Shown here: positions 1 through 24,127 of the stretch, in pieces
Layout of the letters: every line of letters begins with the position of its first letter
How positions within the stretch are numbered: position 1 is the first letter of the stretch
Source: Chrysomallon squamiferum
Lineage: Eukaryota; Mollusca; Gastropoda; Neomphalida; Peltospiridae
NCBI GenBank assembly: GCA_012295275.1
Contig: CM022673.1
Coordinates: 20,079,810 to 20,143,809, forward strand
Direction: 5' to 3'
DNA: 64,000 bases
Notes under the pieces: model-generated
The model's input: the letters and a program-made list of their open reading frames with translations, nothing else
Databases searched by the model: none
Told to the model about the DNA's origin: nothing
Translations under genes and position numbers: made by a program

Positions 1-5
1 TTATA

Positions 6-10131
<10,126 letters not shown>

Positions 10132-11780
10132 CAGGCTATCAGATAGACTGCATGTGTAAAACAATACTAGAACATTAAACATATTTAGGATGAAATCTCA
10201 TTGTTTTAGATTAATTGATTAATAATTCCATTTATATAATATAGATGTATTTCAACATTTTATGGCTATTCATGTTACTCGTTACTGATTACATGGTTAA
10301 TTTCTTCAGTTATAATGCTGTGCATATTTTATATGTATAACAGCAGTGATCAGTTTAATTTTACAAAGCTATTCAACGTTGCCTCTGAAAACATTTGTGT
10401 TCACATTATGACCCTTAAGACATTACAATGCAGTGACAAAAAACTAAAACAACACAAAAATAACATATTTTAATTATTTCTTACACAAATAAAATAGGAT
10501 TAATTCAACTTTCAAAATAATGTGATACAACTAGGTGATTAGAACAAGGGTGTGAAACTTTTTCAAGTGAGAATGTTAATCATCTGTTTCCTGTTGCAAC
10601 TAGTGGCATATTTATTTTATTATGTTTTATATCCTCCAAAATTAGGTTTGTGTGTTTCATGTAAAAGAAAATGTCTGCCCCATAATAATTACATACATAA
10701 CGTATTTGTTATTTAAATAATTTCAGAAATAAAAAATGATCATAGAAATAAGTATAAAAAAAGCGAAGATGAAGAACAAAATTATCACTCTTGAATAAGT
10801 AGTAATTAAGGTTGTGTACAAGAGAATGCATTTTTACTTATCAGTTATTTCAGTCTCAAAGTAAAAATTTCTAAACAATATGAAAGAATGATATTTCAAG
10901 GCTTTAGGCTTTATAAATGGTGTATCTCACCTGTGGCAGTTGTATGTAATAAGTATATTAAACATTTATTGGCATATGTTTTGTGTCAGTCAGCAATTCC
11001 ATAAAAAGTAATGCATATTTCACTTTATAGGACTGGCTTTTTAAATAAAAACATGCAAACAATACAATTACATATTTTGAAAGCAATATAAAGCGATGTT
11101 TTTTAACACTTTCTTTGAAACTACTGAGGAAACCAGCAATTTATCAAACATTATAAAAATAAAATTAGATTTCTTACATAATCAATTATAATTATGAACC
11201 ATAAGTAGTAGACGAATCCTCTCTTAACTCATACACTTGAACTGAATCTGGTTTAGATATTCCACTGTCATATCCATTATCATAATCAAAACTATATGGT
11301 CCATAAGGGTAAACTGATGAACTTCACATGTTAAATACAAAGGTGTTCAATTCCGTGTAACTTCACGTCTTACAATAAAGTTTTCAATGGAACAGGTCAA
11401 ATGTTCATAAAATTTTACTGTTTCAAATTAAATATTTATGCTGATTCATCTATTTGAAAGTATACTGAACACTACCAATTTCAAAAATCCTGAAAATTAT
11501 TTTTTTATTTCTATGCTATTTTCTGAAATGAAGAAATTTAAAAAAAAAAGCTTCATAATAGACGCATTTTAGTTTCATTGATATGGACTAAACCGAACAC
11601 ATCATATTACAAAAGTGGTTAAGATAATAATAATAAAACTGTAATAAGCAGAATGATGATAAAAAGTTATGTTTTGGAAAAAAAACAAAGAAATTTTGAC
11701 TAACATTATTAACATTGTTTGCTCAGACTTAATTGTATTGAATGACTTAAAAAGTTCATTAGTAATGAAATGCTGCCAGA
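10132..11780. other. Convergent 3' region between RUVBL2 and XRCC6
   Basis: This region should hold both 3' UTRs. A plus-strand AATAAA at 10488 is the best RUVBL2 poly(A) candidate. Apart from the exon-like segment at 11192-11323, I see only AT-rich unique sequence. Confidence 0.6.
11192..11323 (-). other. Unassigned C-terminal-exon-like segment downstream of XRCC6
   Basis: Minus-strand frame of 43 codons between two stops, containing YPYGPYSFDYDNGYDSG and ending LREDSSTTYGS before TAA. The composition (Tyr/Gly/Ser/Asp, few rare residues) is unlike translated AT-rich noncoding sequence. A weak acceptor (ttcatcag) could open it at 11315. It does not match Ku70, whose SAP domain ends properly at 11781. 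Origin unknown. Confidence 0.3.
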
Positions 11781-14700
11781 TTATTTAAGGCCAAAATGTA
11801 CCTTAATGGCATCTATAAGGTCTGCTTTCTTTGTCCCAGAAAAAGTAATATTCTCTTTCTTCATGACTTCTTTCAGAAAAGCCACAGTGAGTTTGCTAAG
11901 CTAAAAAAATAAAACAAATTTGATTATAGTCACATAAAAATATATTACAAGTTAAATTTTAACAATAACTGAACAAATTTGTTTCTTTTATTCTTGTACA
12001 TGTAATATGATGAATGGAAAAAACCAATAACCAAAAGTCCATTATAGATGACTAATTTTGTAACTATTTTAAAAATGAAAAAACACAAATCCTCGTCAGT
12101 TAAATAGATATAATATTGTATTCACCCTTCCTGACTGCGCTTCTTTCTTAAGATCTATCATTGAGTCTGCTGATCTGGCCTTCTTTGCTGCAGCCATTTC
12201 ACTTCGTGCGGCCTGAAATTCATTTTAACACATCATTCAAAATAACAATGTTTAGGTATGTATTCAACTGGAAGAAATAAATGGTATGTATTATAAATAA
12301 ATTCATCTTCCCTCTGCCTTTTTTGTATACCCTGATATTTCAAAACCTGTCAAACACATTTCCTTTTCCTTTTTGTCTGAATTATGGTCTGAATAGACCA
12401 TGCTTTCTTTGTGCCTGACACTGTCTGATGTATACAATTCTGATTATACATTTTCTTTGTGTTTCACATGTGGTCTCATGTATCTAATGCTGCTTGTGTA
12501 TTACCTTTTTCTTTGCTCCAGGCCTGTAATCTGCTGGAAACACGAGATCTTTAAACTCTTTAATAACTTCTCCTGCTTTTTTGGAAATCTTGCCATTATT
12601 GGGTTCTGTAATAGATTATTAAACAATAATAATGAAATTATTATTATATTTTTTTTATCATATACAGCAGAACCTTGAAGCACTAACCATGATCTTGGGC
12701 AATTTTTGTCTCGAATACTATCACGAGTTACGAACTAAAGCAACGCGCTACAACAAGCTTTCTTTTGATGTTGGCATGTAGTCTTTATAAGAATAGATGC
12801 TTATCTCAAAAGTGAGATCAAACTAATTATTACAGGCATGTCCTATAGCAAATATATATCATGTATTAGGGCCTTCGATGAGGAGTTGCAACTCAATAAC
12901 TTTTGCTGAGATCGTGCGCTTGCATTTTTTAAAGTGTTGCTGCTTTTATGTGTATATTTTTTATTATACCAAGAGAACAAAAAAATTAAAGCGATAATGA
13001 TGGTGAAAAGCATAAACATAACACTGTAGAGGTTAAGAAAGAAATAATTGCAAAATGCGAGAGTGGCATTCGTAAGTCTGAAATTGCATCAGTTTACGAA
13101 CAAATTTTGGAACGAAAGTTTGTAACCCGATGTTCCACTGTAGAATTCTTTTACTTTTTTATGTACTGTTAGATAAGGCTAACTGTTATCCTCAGCAGAA
13201 TATAAAGGTTATTAAAGAAAAGAAAAAGCAGACTGTACCTCATTAAACAGCACTCAGATATTTTTAAAATACCTTCACAAAAATTAATTTGTTTCTCAGA
13301 TTTATGTTTCAATTTACAAACTAAGGATTATAGCCAATGCCCTCAGATTGGTCTGTCAAAACATAGGCATGTATTTTCTTTTCTTGTGCAAGATAAAAAT
13401 GCTTTAAAAAGATGGTACCTGACAGTAGTAGATATAGGCATTTAGCAGTATAAGTTCATTTTCATTTTATCATGTAAATCTATTACAATTTCTTACCTGT
13501 GTAGTCATTCAATTCTTCTGGTTCATCACGATCTAGTGCTAAAGCTTCAATGTTTCTCCAGTGTTTCTGCAGTACTGGGTTTTCAAAACTTTCACTTGTA
13601 AACTTAAATTGCAATTTCTTCATTATCTCCTTAGCTTTGTCAGTCTGTTCTTTAGTGGCTGTTAGATTACAAAATAGTATTTAAATTTACAAAATTAAAT
13701 ACATATATGAAATAACGCAGTATTTATTTTACTCCTATTTAATAATGTCATAATTACTGTGTAAAAGTTAATTATTTTGTTCAGGTGGCAAAATATTAAC
13801 TTTTATAATTGGTAAATAATAAATATAAACTAATTAGGCCAATATGAATTTTTTCTGAAATTACTTTTTTAGATTTGTTCTATAGTTAGTGATGGCATCT
13901 GCTTATTATTTTGTACTGTTTGTGGTTTTATTCACAAACCTCTAGGCACATCTTCAGTCTTCTTCACTTTGCGGAAGTCATCAGCAAATGGCAGAAAGAT
14001 CATATGAAAACCAGGTGGAGTTATCTGTACTTTGTTTTCATCAGTTTCTTCTGTCTGTGAATGCAGTTTTTTAAAAAGATTATGAAATATGTTATTTTTC
14101 ACCAGAAAATGAAATTTACAAAATAAATCGGTCTGCAATACCAACAGTTTCATTATAGTGAAAAGATATTTAAATAATAAAATCAAATAATGCTGTATTA
14201 ACAAAACACAAAATGTAATATGATTTTCTTAACAATAAAGTAGGTGATGTATTTTACACTTTTTGTCAAGTTTACTTTATAGCATAAACTATTCAGTTCT
14301 ATTTTAAATTACAGAAAGTTCAGTCAAAAAAATGTTTTGACATATAATTTAATTTATTCAGTATTACAGTAAAATAATTCTTATACATCATTCTGAATTA
14401 CTTTATAAGAATTATTTCATTTACTTCAAAACAGATGCAAATAAAAAAATAAAACAAAAAACAAATAAATCTACTGAGGTAATTATCAAACTATTAGATT
14501 ACCTGTGGTATCAAGGCAACAAATCGTGGAGGGTTATTTCTACCAGGAATATATTTGCAAATTGGAATGACATCATACTCTAAGCACTTACTGAGCAGAG
14601 CTGTAAACAATGTGGTGCTGCCTGCAACTGACTGCATTACATAAATAAATGATACTGTAGTATCAACAAACAAATGTATCAATTTATTTAAAAAAAATTT

Positions 14701-17700
14701 AAGATGTATCACAATCTTTTCTCACTGATTATAGTGTGGGGAAATTAAACTTTTATGAATTTTTTAATCTGCGTTTCTTGTTGTTTTTATGTTAGATGGG
14801 TAATTTGAAATATGCATAATATCTGTTTCTTTAAAGCAAACATAGTTTTATTTCTATCTATATCTCTGAACACAGCATTTTGAAGTTTAATAATTTATTT
14901 TAATTCATTAGTTTGATATACATACTCTTTCATCAGGATATAAAAAGGAGGAAGGCTTCACGTGGTGATGTTTCTTGATTCTGTCATGTGGCTTAAAACC
15001 CATTAGATATAAACCTGAAAATAACATCATTTGTACCACACTATCAGATAACTGTGACATACAAAATCAGATTGTATAAACTAATCAGTTAGGTTCAGCA
15101 TACTTTGAATTAAAAAACAATCAGAATTTTCCAAACGATTATCTAGAATAATTCTTACTTCAGTTTATAACTACGATTACCTCAATCATATGTCCAATTT
15201 TTATTTTTGTGTATGCTTTTTTTTTTTTGGCACTGACAAATTATTTCCTATCAAATGTTTAACAAATTTACCTGAATTACCAAATCTTCTGATATCAGAA
15301 ACCTCATCATTTTCAAAACAAATACATTTTCTACCATATGTCTGAGCTTTCTTCAGATCCTGTGGCAACAGAATTTCTCCTGTTTCCTGAAACAAAAGCA
15401 ATTATATAAAGTTCAAGGAAAAGGCCATTCCCACTGAATTAAATAACAAGTGAATGAGATAACAGAAAATTTATAACAGGTAATATTAAAGAAAGCAATT
15501 GTAAATTCTTTCAAAATTGTAAGTAATCTATTACTAGAAATGCTGCATTTCAGTTTCCAGTGATGACATATGCTAGCAGGAATAAATTAAGGAATTAAAT
15601 TTTATTTGCAAAAAAAGAAATAAACCAAAAAAACAACAAAAAATCCAGATATTAATATCAAATGACTAAAGATAATAAAATAAAACAAATCATATCATAT
15701 TACTTAGTCTTTGCTGCAACCCAACTATTATACACAGACAGGAATATGAAAAAGTAGAACACAACTACAGCATCCTTGGATAAGTTCATTCATTCCTAGA
15801 TGAAATCTCAGATTTAACTCCTACTGAGGTATGATTAGTTACTTTAGCAATTCTGTCAGTTCATGTTATATCCAATTATTTTGTGCTTCAAGTTTGTTTA
15901 ATATACATTTTATTGGTAAATTAAAACATTATAACATAAATGTATAATGTAAGATTTAATAAATATTCTGCAATTAGTTTAGTAAAAGAAAGTTATTTCT
16001 TTACAATCTGATTTAATGCATTTTGGAGAACTAAAAAAGGATTTCACCTTGAGATAGATCTTGCTGTGACTTTTCAACTCTTCATTAGTTTTTCTGAAGA
16101 GTTTAACAGCAGATGGTTTGGAACAGGGCCTGACCAAATTATACCTAAAAAAAGCACAAATCATAATCATTCTACGTTTCTATATTATTCTCCTCTCAAA
16201 AAGACCATAAGATATATTATCACATAGTGACATAATTAACATTCACTTAAGTAACTTCATTTTATTTTATATATTCTACATAAAAATTAGACATTTAATT
16301 GTGTTGACCATTCATTAATATACTATAAATATGAAGATTTCATTAGTCAAAAACAAAATTAATATTTGCAAAATGTGCATAAATCTTAACTTCTTTAATA
16401 ATTCCTATGTTATAATCATCCTTCATGAAATGACATTGTGGCTAGCTATAATTTGTAATTTGAACCATTGTGAATAAGAATGATGATCAGCCATATAACT
16501 CATATATTAGATCAAAAATTTAGGAAAGACAGAGTTTTGATATTTTTTGATCAAACAGAGGCAAAGTAACAAATATTTACAAAACTATAATTAAATTTCA
16601 TAATGTAAAAAGATATACTCAAAATGGGAAGTAACTCACACTCCCACTGAGAACCTAAGATCCTCTCCTAACGAAAATGAAATTCTTTTAAGGGCTCTCT
16701 TTTTGTAGTCTTTAGTTCTCACCCTAATAAAATATTAAATATGTACTTATATATTTCCTCTTTTTTTTCAAAATCACTTTCATACGAAAAAGTTACATTA
16801 TTTATACAAAATAAACAAGAGGTTTTTAAAATTTACTTTTTAATGATAAAATTATGAGTTTATTAAATTTTCCTGAAACAGCAATTTGTACTTAAGAATG
16901 AAGGAAAAAATATGTTTTTCTTATATGCGTAAAACCCTTCTATCATGTTATCTATGTAAATAAATAAAAAAACAGTAGTATTTACAACCAGTTTTACTTT
17001 ATTTTAAATCATAAAGAAAACACTTATATTTTTCACCTTGTTAGTAATTCCTCCAGTTTCTCAGAAGGATCTGGTGTTTCAGTTAGTTCATCATCATCTG
17101 GAGAGAGAAGATCCTGAAACACAGTGAAAATTATGAATACTTATTTATAATTTCTTTCAAATAATGTAAATAAATAAATAAATACAATACAATATACAAT
17201 TCACTTTTTGTTATTCATAGTTTTAGGATTATTTTCTCATGCTATTAAGAATCAGAACTTTTTTTAAAATATAAACAATTTTCAATAAATATGTAACAAC
17301 AAAAATGACAAAAAAATTCACGAGAATACCTTGTAAAACTTGGTAATGTCAAAATGTTCACCAGGTTTCTGAAGGTGCATAAGTTCAAGCTCAATTCCAG
17401 TTTCATTCAGATCTGCTGCCTTAGTTACAGCCTGTCGCTAAAATAGTTAATATATCTGTAAAAACACTGGAATCACTTTTTGTATTAATTGTAATGATAG
17501 AATTTCAAAGGTTTAGTTTTAATTATTAGAATTAACACAGTATATTTTTTATGCTCCATTTGTGAAGCAGTTGTAGGAATTAGAAAACAGTCAAGTAAAA
17601 TGAGAAAAATTGCTCAAGACAAAAATTAATGCAACTTCAGAAATGTGTTAGTCAAATCTAATTTTTTAATTAAATATATTATCCATTCTCTATACAACAA

Positions 17701-20700
17701 TCTTTGATCCTTTAACAAACATATCAATGAACTATACCCTAGCAAAACAGCAAAACAAAAGGCAAAAGAGAAACCAACCTCTAGTTGTGGATATCCAGTG
17801 TGAGGGTTGTCATTGTTGGTAAATAACAGAATTCTCTTGTCATTTAATTTTTGAGAACTAAAGAAGAAGAAGAAAAAAAGGAACTGAAGTAATGCAAAAA
17901 AAATATATATATATAAGTAAATGTAATCACTAATTGTAATACATAACACGTGTCATTTTTCTCAGTAACTTAATTTTTAATTTATTGTATTTCCAGTCAT
18001 CAGCTGTAATAATTCTAGAAAATAAAACCAGTATGAGTATCAGTTACTTCAGCAAACAGTTTCATATTAAGATTACATTTTAACATTACTGTATTACAAA
18101 CAGGGCTCAACCTAAGCAGTAGCTCAGAGAGTGTTGGCTATCAATATCTAGGATGGGCTACCAGACTGCTTTTAGTCAATCTAAACATAAAATTCATTCT
18201 GGCTTTAATCTCTATACAAATTGTTAATTGTTATAATTGTGCAACCCGACTTTAAAAATCTGGGGTAGATTATACTTCAGGTAAGGGTAAGTTACTGAAA
18301 GAGATTAAGAGAGAAAGAGAGAGAGACCATAGCTTATAATGAAAACTGGTCAGTAAATTAGATCAGACAGTACATACTACTTATCATTGTTAGTTTTATC
18401 AATGTGCCTCCTGGCAGAGGAAAAGAAACTTTTAATCTGTTTTGATGATTTGTCATCAAGTGTCCTCAATGATGCCATTTTGCATCTTGCTCACTAATTT
18501 GTGCCCAAGATATCAAGGGAAGTTACACAATTTTTTGGACAAGCAGCTCCTCTGTCTTTTTTCTGTTCAGTGATTTCATAAGAAAATGAAATAATTACGT
18601 TTCCAGAACATCGTGGTTCTGGGAAAGGTAGACAGGCTTTATCTCAGTCACTGTACATGAATGAGGGGATGAGCAAGTGCACACAATTGGACATTGATTT
18701 TATTTATTTTATTAAATGTTTTTAGCCATAATCTGCATCTGTGAATAAAATCTTGTCAGTTGCAAGAAACTGTTGTCTATTACATTATTAAACATAATTA
18801 ACAGACAAAAAAAGTGATTTTATAACTTGCACAATAAATAAACAAAATACAAGTGTATACAAAGATAAAAACACAAATTTTGAGTTAGAATTGACATAAA
18901 TTGGCAATCTCTGATGTGAAGTTTCTTCTGTATCAATTGGTTAGTTTGATTTCCTATAATTTTTCTTCATTTTGTTCAAACAAGTGAGCTGGCAATATTA
19001 AAATTATGACTGTTTTATTGAATGTATTTAATAATACTCCTAATCATTTGGTGAAAACTAATTTTTAGTGAGGGTCATCAGTGGAAAAAGTTATGGTCTG
19101 AGCCTAATTATAAACAATTTATTTATCTGGATTCAACATATGGTTTAGTTTCAATATATATTTTCAGTTTTACCTTGTGGAAAACATATTGGCACAGGTC
19201 CACAATGCATCACTGAGTGAATAATTTTGACTATGTCCATAACTGGTTCCAAAATTTTTGTAGCCTTCCGAAAAAGAAAATAAAAGAATTAAATAAATAT
19301 ATATTCAAAGACTGTACTGGAAGTATTAATAGAAAAAGATTTAATAACTAACCACAACAACATTCAAGTTTCATTTTAAATCAGATAACTTTATAAAACC
19401 AGATAAATTACAAATATTGATATTTAAGATTTGAAATCCTAAAATCAATTCAAAGATTAACTTATATTCTTTAAACTTGACATATATATAATAAAGTCTG
19501 CAAAAATTTAGTAACGAATATAATTTACAAACTTTTTTGCATTTCTTCCAGATCTAAAATTCGCTGAGCTCCTGGCTGGTCTAAATTCTTGAAAAAAGAA
19601 AATGTAATTTACTTTTCATTAAGACTTGTAGTTGGGGATATGTGCTTTTAAATTATTCGAATAATAAATGTTACATGGCTAACTTAGAGGTCTAATTCAC
19701 TGTTAATTATCCATTTCATTCTAGCTAAATGTTTGTACAACTGATGCAAACTGTTTATACCAACTATATATTAAATCTAAAGACCATAAAGAGAAACATA
19801 AGAAATATACTGATAAAAAATTAAGGAACCTAACTTACCTGATATATATAAATATGTTTGAAATCACTTGGGTTGTTTGATTTTTCCTGCAACAAAAAAG
19901 AAATATAAATTTATAATTATAATATTCAAAAACATACTAAATCAATAATTCTTTACAAGCTGCATGTAACAATTCTTCAAAAAAATTTCTTGCTCACATC
20001 AGAAGAAAGAAACTGTTTCTCTCTAAAACTAAGTCATAGAAAATTAACATTTTTTATTATTAAAAGACAATGTTTAATTAAAATCAATGGACCTATTCAT
20101 GCTATATGAAGAAATTATCTACTGCATTTTATTTCTGATTTATATTTATGTCACATCTGAATTCCACACAAAATACATATGATTTTTACTTCTAATAATT
20201 AAAAAATCACTTGTATCTATTTTAAACTATGTGCAGAGGTATAGTAACATAATACATTATATTTTATTTATTTACATGATTTATATTCATGCAGGTACTT
20301 ACAGTGCCAAACAATACTACACCAACAAAGTCCGTGTCACTAGAAATTATTTTATTCTGCATGGTGGTCATTACACACTGAAAATAAAATTTATTACTTT
20401 TCTTTTTAACAAAAATTCATTATTCACTCATATGATACATAAGAATATTTTCTGAATAAAACTATTTGATGTTTCAATATTCTAAACTTGTTTTACAGAA
20501 TTTCAGTTTCCTTCCTTTATTTCAATATGATTAACAACTTTTAGGTTAAAACAAATTTGATGACACTCTGAGAGCGAGAGAAAGAATACATGCAAACCTT
20601 CATGGATAGCTGAAAATGGTTTTTATCCTCATCATTCAGACGAAACATCTCTTTGGAGCAGTCAACAAGGAAAATCAAACCATGACGATTGCCAAAATGA

Positions 20701-20976
20701 AACTGAAAATGAAATATATTCAGTGAGAATTCTCTTTTAAAAAACCCCATTATAGACTAATCCAAGAAAACAGAAACTATTTCGAATGTTGTATTCTTTA
20801 AATAATGACACACACAAAAAGTGAGAGACAAAGAGACACAGACAGCAATATTTTATAATTTAAAATCATTTTTTTATTAGTTTGATCTATTATTATTGAT
20901 GTATCACCTCTGAATCAAAGTTTTCTTCATCGTTTTCTTCATTGTCAATATTTCTAGCAAATCCAAAGTCAGCCAT
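11781..20976 (-). CDS. XRCC6: Ku70, DNA-end-binding subunit of the Ku heterodimer; 19 coding exons
   Basis: Ku70 pairs with Ku80 to ring broken DNA ends and recruit DNA-PKcs and ligase IV in non-homologous end joining (family knowledge). Coding exons in transcript order: 20908-20976, 20598-20702, 20303-20377, 19839-19886, 19533-19587, 19174-19264, 17779-17857, 17330-17437, 17037-17113, 16640-16723, 16048-16144, 15272-15386, 14926-15014, 14503-14631, 13940-14054, 13497-13658, 12505-12605, 12126-12212, 11781-11900. They total 1806 bases, 601 aa plus TAA; human is 609 aa. Visible landmarks are an acidic N-terminus after the ATG at 20976, the vWA-like strand [14 protein letters not shown] in exon 2, the LLFTNNDNP strand, the core motifs [24 protein letters not shown] and [16 protein letters not shown], and a C-terminal SAP domain (about residues 563-601, ending [10 protein letters not shown]). 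No stop or frameshift was seen. The donor of coding exon 5 is a weak gtttgt. Introns carry a Tigger relic (intron 16). Confidence 0.96.
12665..13140 (+). mobile_element. Internally deleted Tigger (pogo-type Tc1/mariner) element
   Basis: Both ends fit a Tigger terminus: left cagcagaaccttgaag and, on the other strand at the right end, cagtggaacatcgggtt. Each end abuts a TA dinucleotide (12663-12664 and 13141-13142), the expected target duplication. Inside, the plus strand reads [20 protein letters not shown], the CENP-B-type DNA-binding helix-turn-helix of Tigger transposases; the DDE domain is absent at 476 bases. It lies in XRCC6 intron 16, antisense to that gene. Confidence 0.75.
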
Positions 20977-21855
20977 TTAAAAAAAAAAAAAAACGAAATC
21001 TATAAAAACAAAAATAAAAGGAATTACTGAAAGCAGCTTTGGGAACACGCAAGTGAAAATTGTAAGTTTTAACTTATTACACATATCTTCATCTATTACC
21101 TTTTTCATTTATTATGATAAACTTAGAGACACTATCCCATTATAATTTATGATAAAAATAGGTCTTGTTTATTTACATATCTTCTCTAACAAATATCTTA
21201 TTTGATTTGTTTTTTAAATAAAAATAAATAAATTAAGTTAAATTTTGCAGCATTTTGATAAATCTTATGATTCTCAAACATTTACTGATTTAATTCAAAA
21301 TGCTACAAAATGTAACACTAACTGGTATTTGTTAAATCAAATAAGATATTTGTTAAGATATATAAACGATATCTATTTTTGTTAATTACACCAATTAAAA
21401 GAAAACCAACCCCAAATGTAAAAACAAAATACTTTCAAAACATATATATATAACAGTGTAAAAAACAACAAATCGCATTTCAAAATTTCAAAAATCCATT
21501 TTCCGTGCATAACATTCTGAATTTATTTAAATTTTATTTTATTTAATTTTTTAAAATTCAACCTTTAGTCACCAAATTTGCATGATCTATTCAATAAAGT
21601 TTTCGTTTTTAATGAAGACCTTAATAGAGGTAAACATACAGAGTCAAATATATTTCGGGCTTGATTTAACTGACAGATGAACTCGAGATCTTTCCTGCGT
21701 AAGAGTTGCGGTTCGTGAATATTACATTTTTCTGTTATTTTGGTGTTTATTACTTCAGACGACCGTATAGAGTTGTCGTTCCTGGGGGGTTATTTTTCAT
21801 AAATCAGACACTACCGCTTCACTTCAAATGGCTATTAAACAATAAATACGGGATT

Positions 21856-21860
<5 letters not shown>

Positions 21861-21895
<35 letters not shown>
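21861..21895. repeat. Poly(A) tract of about 35 bases
   Basis: Long A homopolymer in the XRCC6-DDB1 spacer. It could be the tail of a retroposed copy, but I see no flanking duplication or recognisable body. Confidence 0.9.
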
Positions 21896-21897
<2 letters not shown>

Positions 21898-23054
21898 AGC
21901 CAGAAAGTTAAAGTAGATAGGTCTGAATTTTTCATTTAAACAATCTACTGAGCTTAACTGAACGATGTCGTTTTTTACTATTTTTTTCTTTTTTTTAATA
22001 TTTAATTGTCAATTTTGCCTGATTCACTATATTTTCGCATTTTCAGGTACGCTTTTGAAAGAAGTTCCCCTATTTAATCTCATTCTGCTATAAAAAAAAA
22101 AAAAAAAAAAGAAACAGTAAATAGCGTAAGAATTTACTGTTGATGAAAACAAAATAATGAAAAGAAAGAAAGATAGCGAGCGCCCCTTGCATTCTTTCAT
22201 AATAAAAACATTGATTCACGTTTTTATATTAGAAGTCCTTTCCTAAATACTGTAGTCTAAACACTTGTTTAGAACCTAGCCAAAATACTTTGTACTGATG
22301 ACACCACTAATAATAGTAGTACTATAAGACCATTTTATTTAATTACAAGTTCCAAGCAGTGGCATGCAGATGGGGGCCGAAGGGGCGGTGACCATGGACA
22401 TCCAAATGGTAGGCATCCAGTCAGAGAAATGAACTTAATAAATTCGGTTGATTTATTTTTAAATCGAATAATGCGTTTATTTTATGTTTCATCTGTGTTT
22501 ACATATTCAAAATATCTTCCTTTCTCACAATATTTCTCAGTAACTTGCCCTTATACTCGAGTCTTTGGGGCATACATTCAAGGAGTTGGCCCCCGGCATC
22601 ACCAGACCTCTACACGCCGCTGTTTCCAAGTTCCATTTCACTATTTCACTACATAGAACTAAAAAAAAAAATACTTCTCTAATTTATTAATATATTCGTT
22701 TTAAGGTAAAATGCGTGGCATTGATTGTTAAACTCAAGACATATGTTTGTTCACGATATCGCGGCATTTACATTTTTGCGGTTTAGTACGCGCAACACAC
22801 CCTAGTGGCACGTTTATTAATAGAAATGTGTCAACACTTAAAATACAGGCTTACAATTCTGCACTGAGAGCTATCCGATTGTCATCTGGTTGCTGACAGT
22901 CAAAACGATGCTACACACGGACACATTTAGAAGGCGCGATTTCTAGGAATATATAGAAACTTTTAAGGGCCATGCCCATATTTATTGACAATTGAGACAA
23001 CACACATAACTTTCAATGTTCTTTTGTTGGTTTCACTCGATAAATATTGATTAT

Positions 23055-23746
23055 ATAACTGTTGAATCTTACGCGTTTTCCAAGTTACGAGCGAGCTTCA
23101 GTTACACCGCCGCTAGTTGGCGCAACGAACAATACAACATCCGCCAAGCACCTCTCGTCTCACGCGTTTGCTTCACGTGGTTACCTCGCCGTGGAAGTAT
23201 CTCTGTTGTGTTGTGCTCGCGTTTTGTGCAGTATTTTGCCAAATTTCCATGGATCCTAAGAAAGTGAGTGCAAAGGACAGTGCTGAGAAGAAGCGGATGA
23301 TGTCCATTGAATTAAAGCATGAAATCACAGAAAAACATGAGCGAGGGGTGCATGTAGTCAGCATACGAGCGTAGTACTTTTACGATATGTACCATACTGA
23401 AGCAGGAGTCAGTAATGAATGAATGAATGTTTAAAGACACCCCAGTACCTTGGAGTCGATAAAGTCTGTAACTCCAGTCAAAGGCGTTAAAATAATTTCT
23501 AAGCTGTGGTCTTCTATCCACGAAAAGATGGAAAAACCTAACCCTGTACACTTTACAAAACCAATCTATTTCTTTGCATTCTCTTTTATTTTGTTTTTGT
23601 ACAATATTTTTCTTATTTAAAAACAGGTTACACGGATTAATGGTATTTCAATTAATTTCATCCGAGAAAACTGATTGATATAGAGCAAACCGAGTTACGA
23701 GCTCGGTCACGGAACGAATAAAACGCGTAAGTCAAGGTACCATTGT
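23055..23746 (+). mobile_element. Truncated Tigger-1-like element with N-terminal transposase fragment
   Basis: An ATG at about 23250 opens a 41-codon frame starting MDPKKVSAKDSAEKKRMM and ending at a stop near 23373; this is the usual N-terminus of Tigger-1-like transposases (CENP-B HTH), followed here by unrelated sequence. The outer parts share ttacgcgtttt in inverted orientation (23070 and near 23725), plus gttacgagc-type repeats next to it. Local GC and CpG are higher than in the surroundings. Boundaries are approximate. It sits between the divergent XRCC6 and DDB1 starts. Confidence 0.65.
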
Positions 23747-24127
23747 GATTTTAAATGCCCACGTATGTTACTACAATTGAAAAACGAAACATTTTAAGCT
23801 GACTTTTATTCGTTCTTGTGTTGAATTCTTTAGTAGACATTAGTACGAATGTGTGTAGAAAAAGAGCAATTTTTGACGGTTACCGTAACGTTTAGTAACG
23901 TTTGCGATTTACCGCGATATAGTTTGAATGGAAGCCGGTGTTATGGTGTACTGTCATCAACTGTTTTAATGTTTTAAATTTATATGCATTTATTTGTTAA
24001 CACAATGGCATATAAGTATATGTCTTTATTTCTTCCAAATAGTTAAGTACCGCGATGTCGTTGTATCCCAGTATACTTCTTATTTATCCAAGCCGTGGGG
24101 GGGGATAAATAATTGTAAAACAAATTA

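Noticed and set aside
18375-18480. Minus-strand open segment starting [13 protein letters not shown] in an XRCC6 intron
   Set aside because: About 33 codons with an ATG but no recognised family, and a donor-like site only by chance; possibly a transposon scrap, but too weak to call.
22360-22640. GC-richer block in the XRCC6-DDB1 spacer as a possible gene
   Set aside because: The 75-codon frame there has no conserved features; it looks like an old interspersed repeat.
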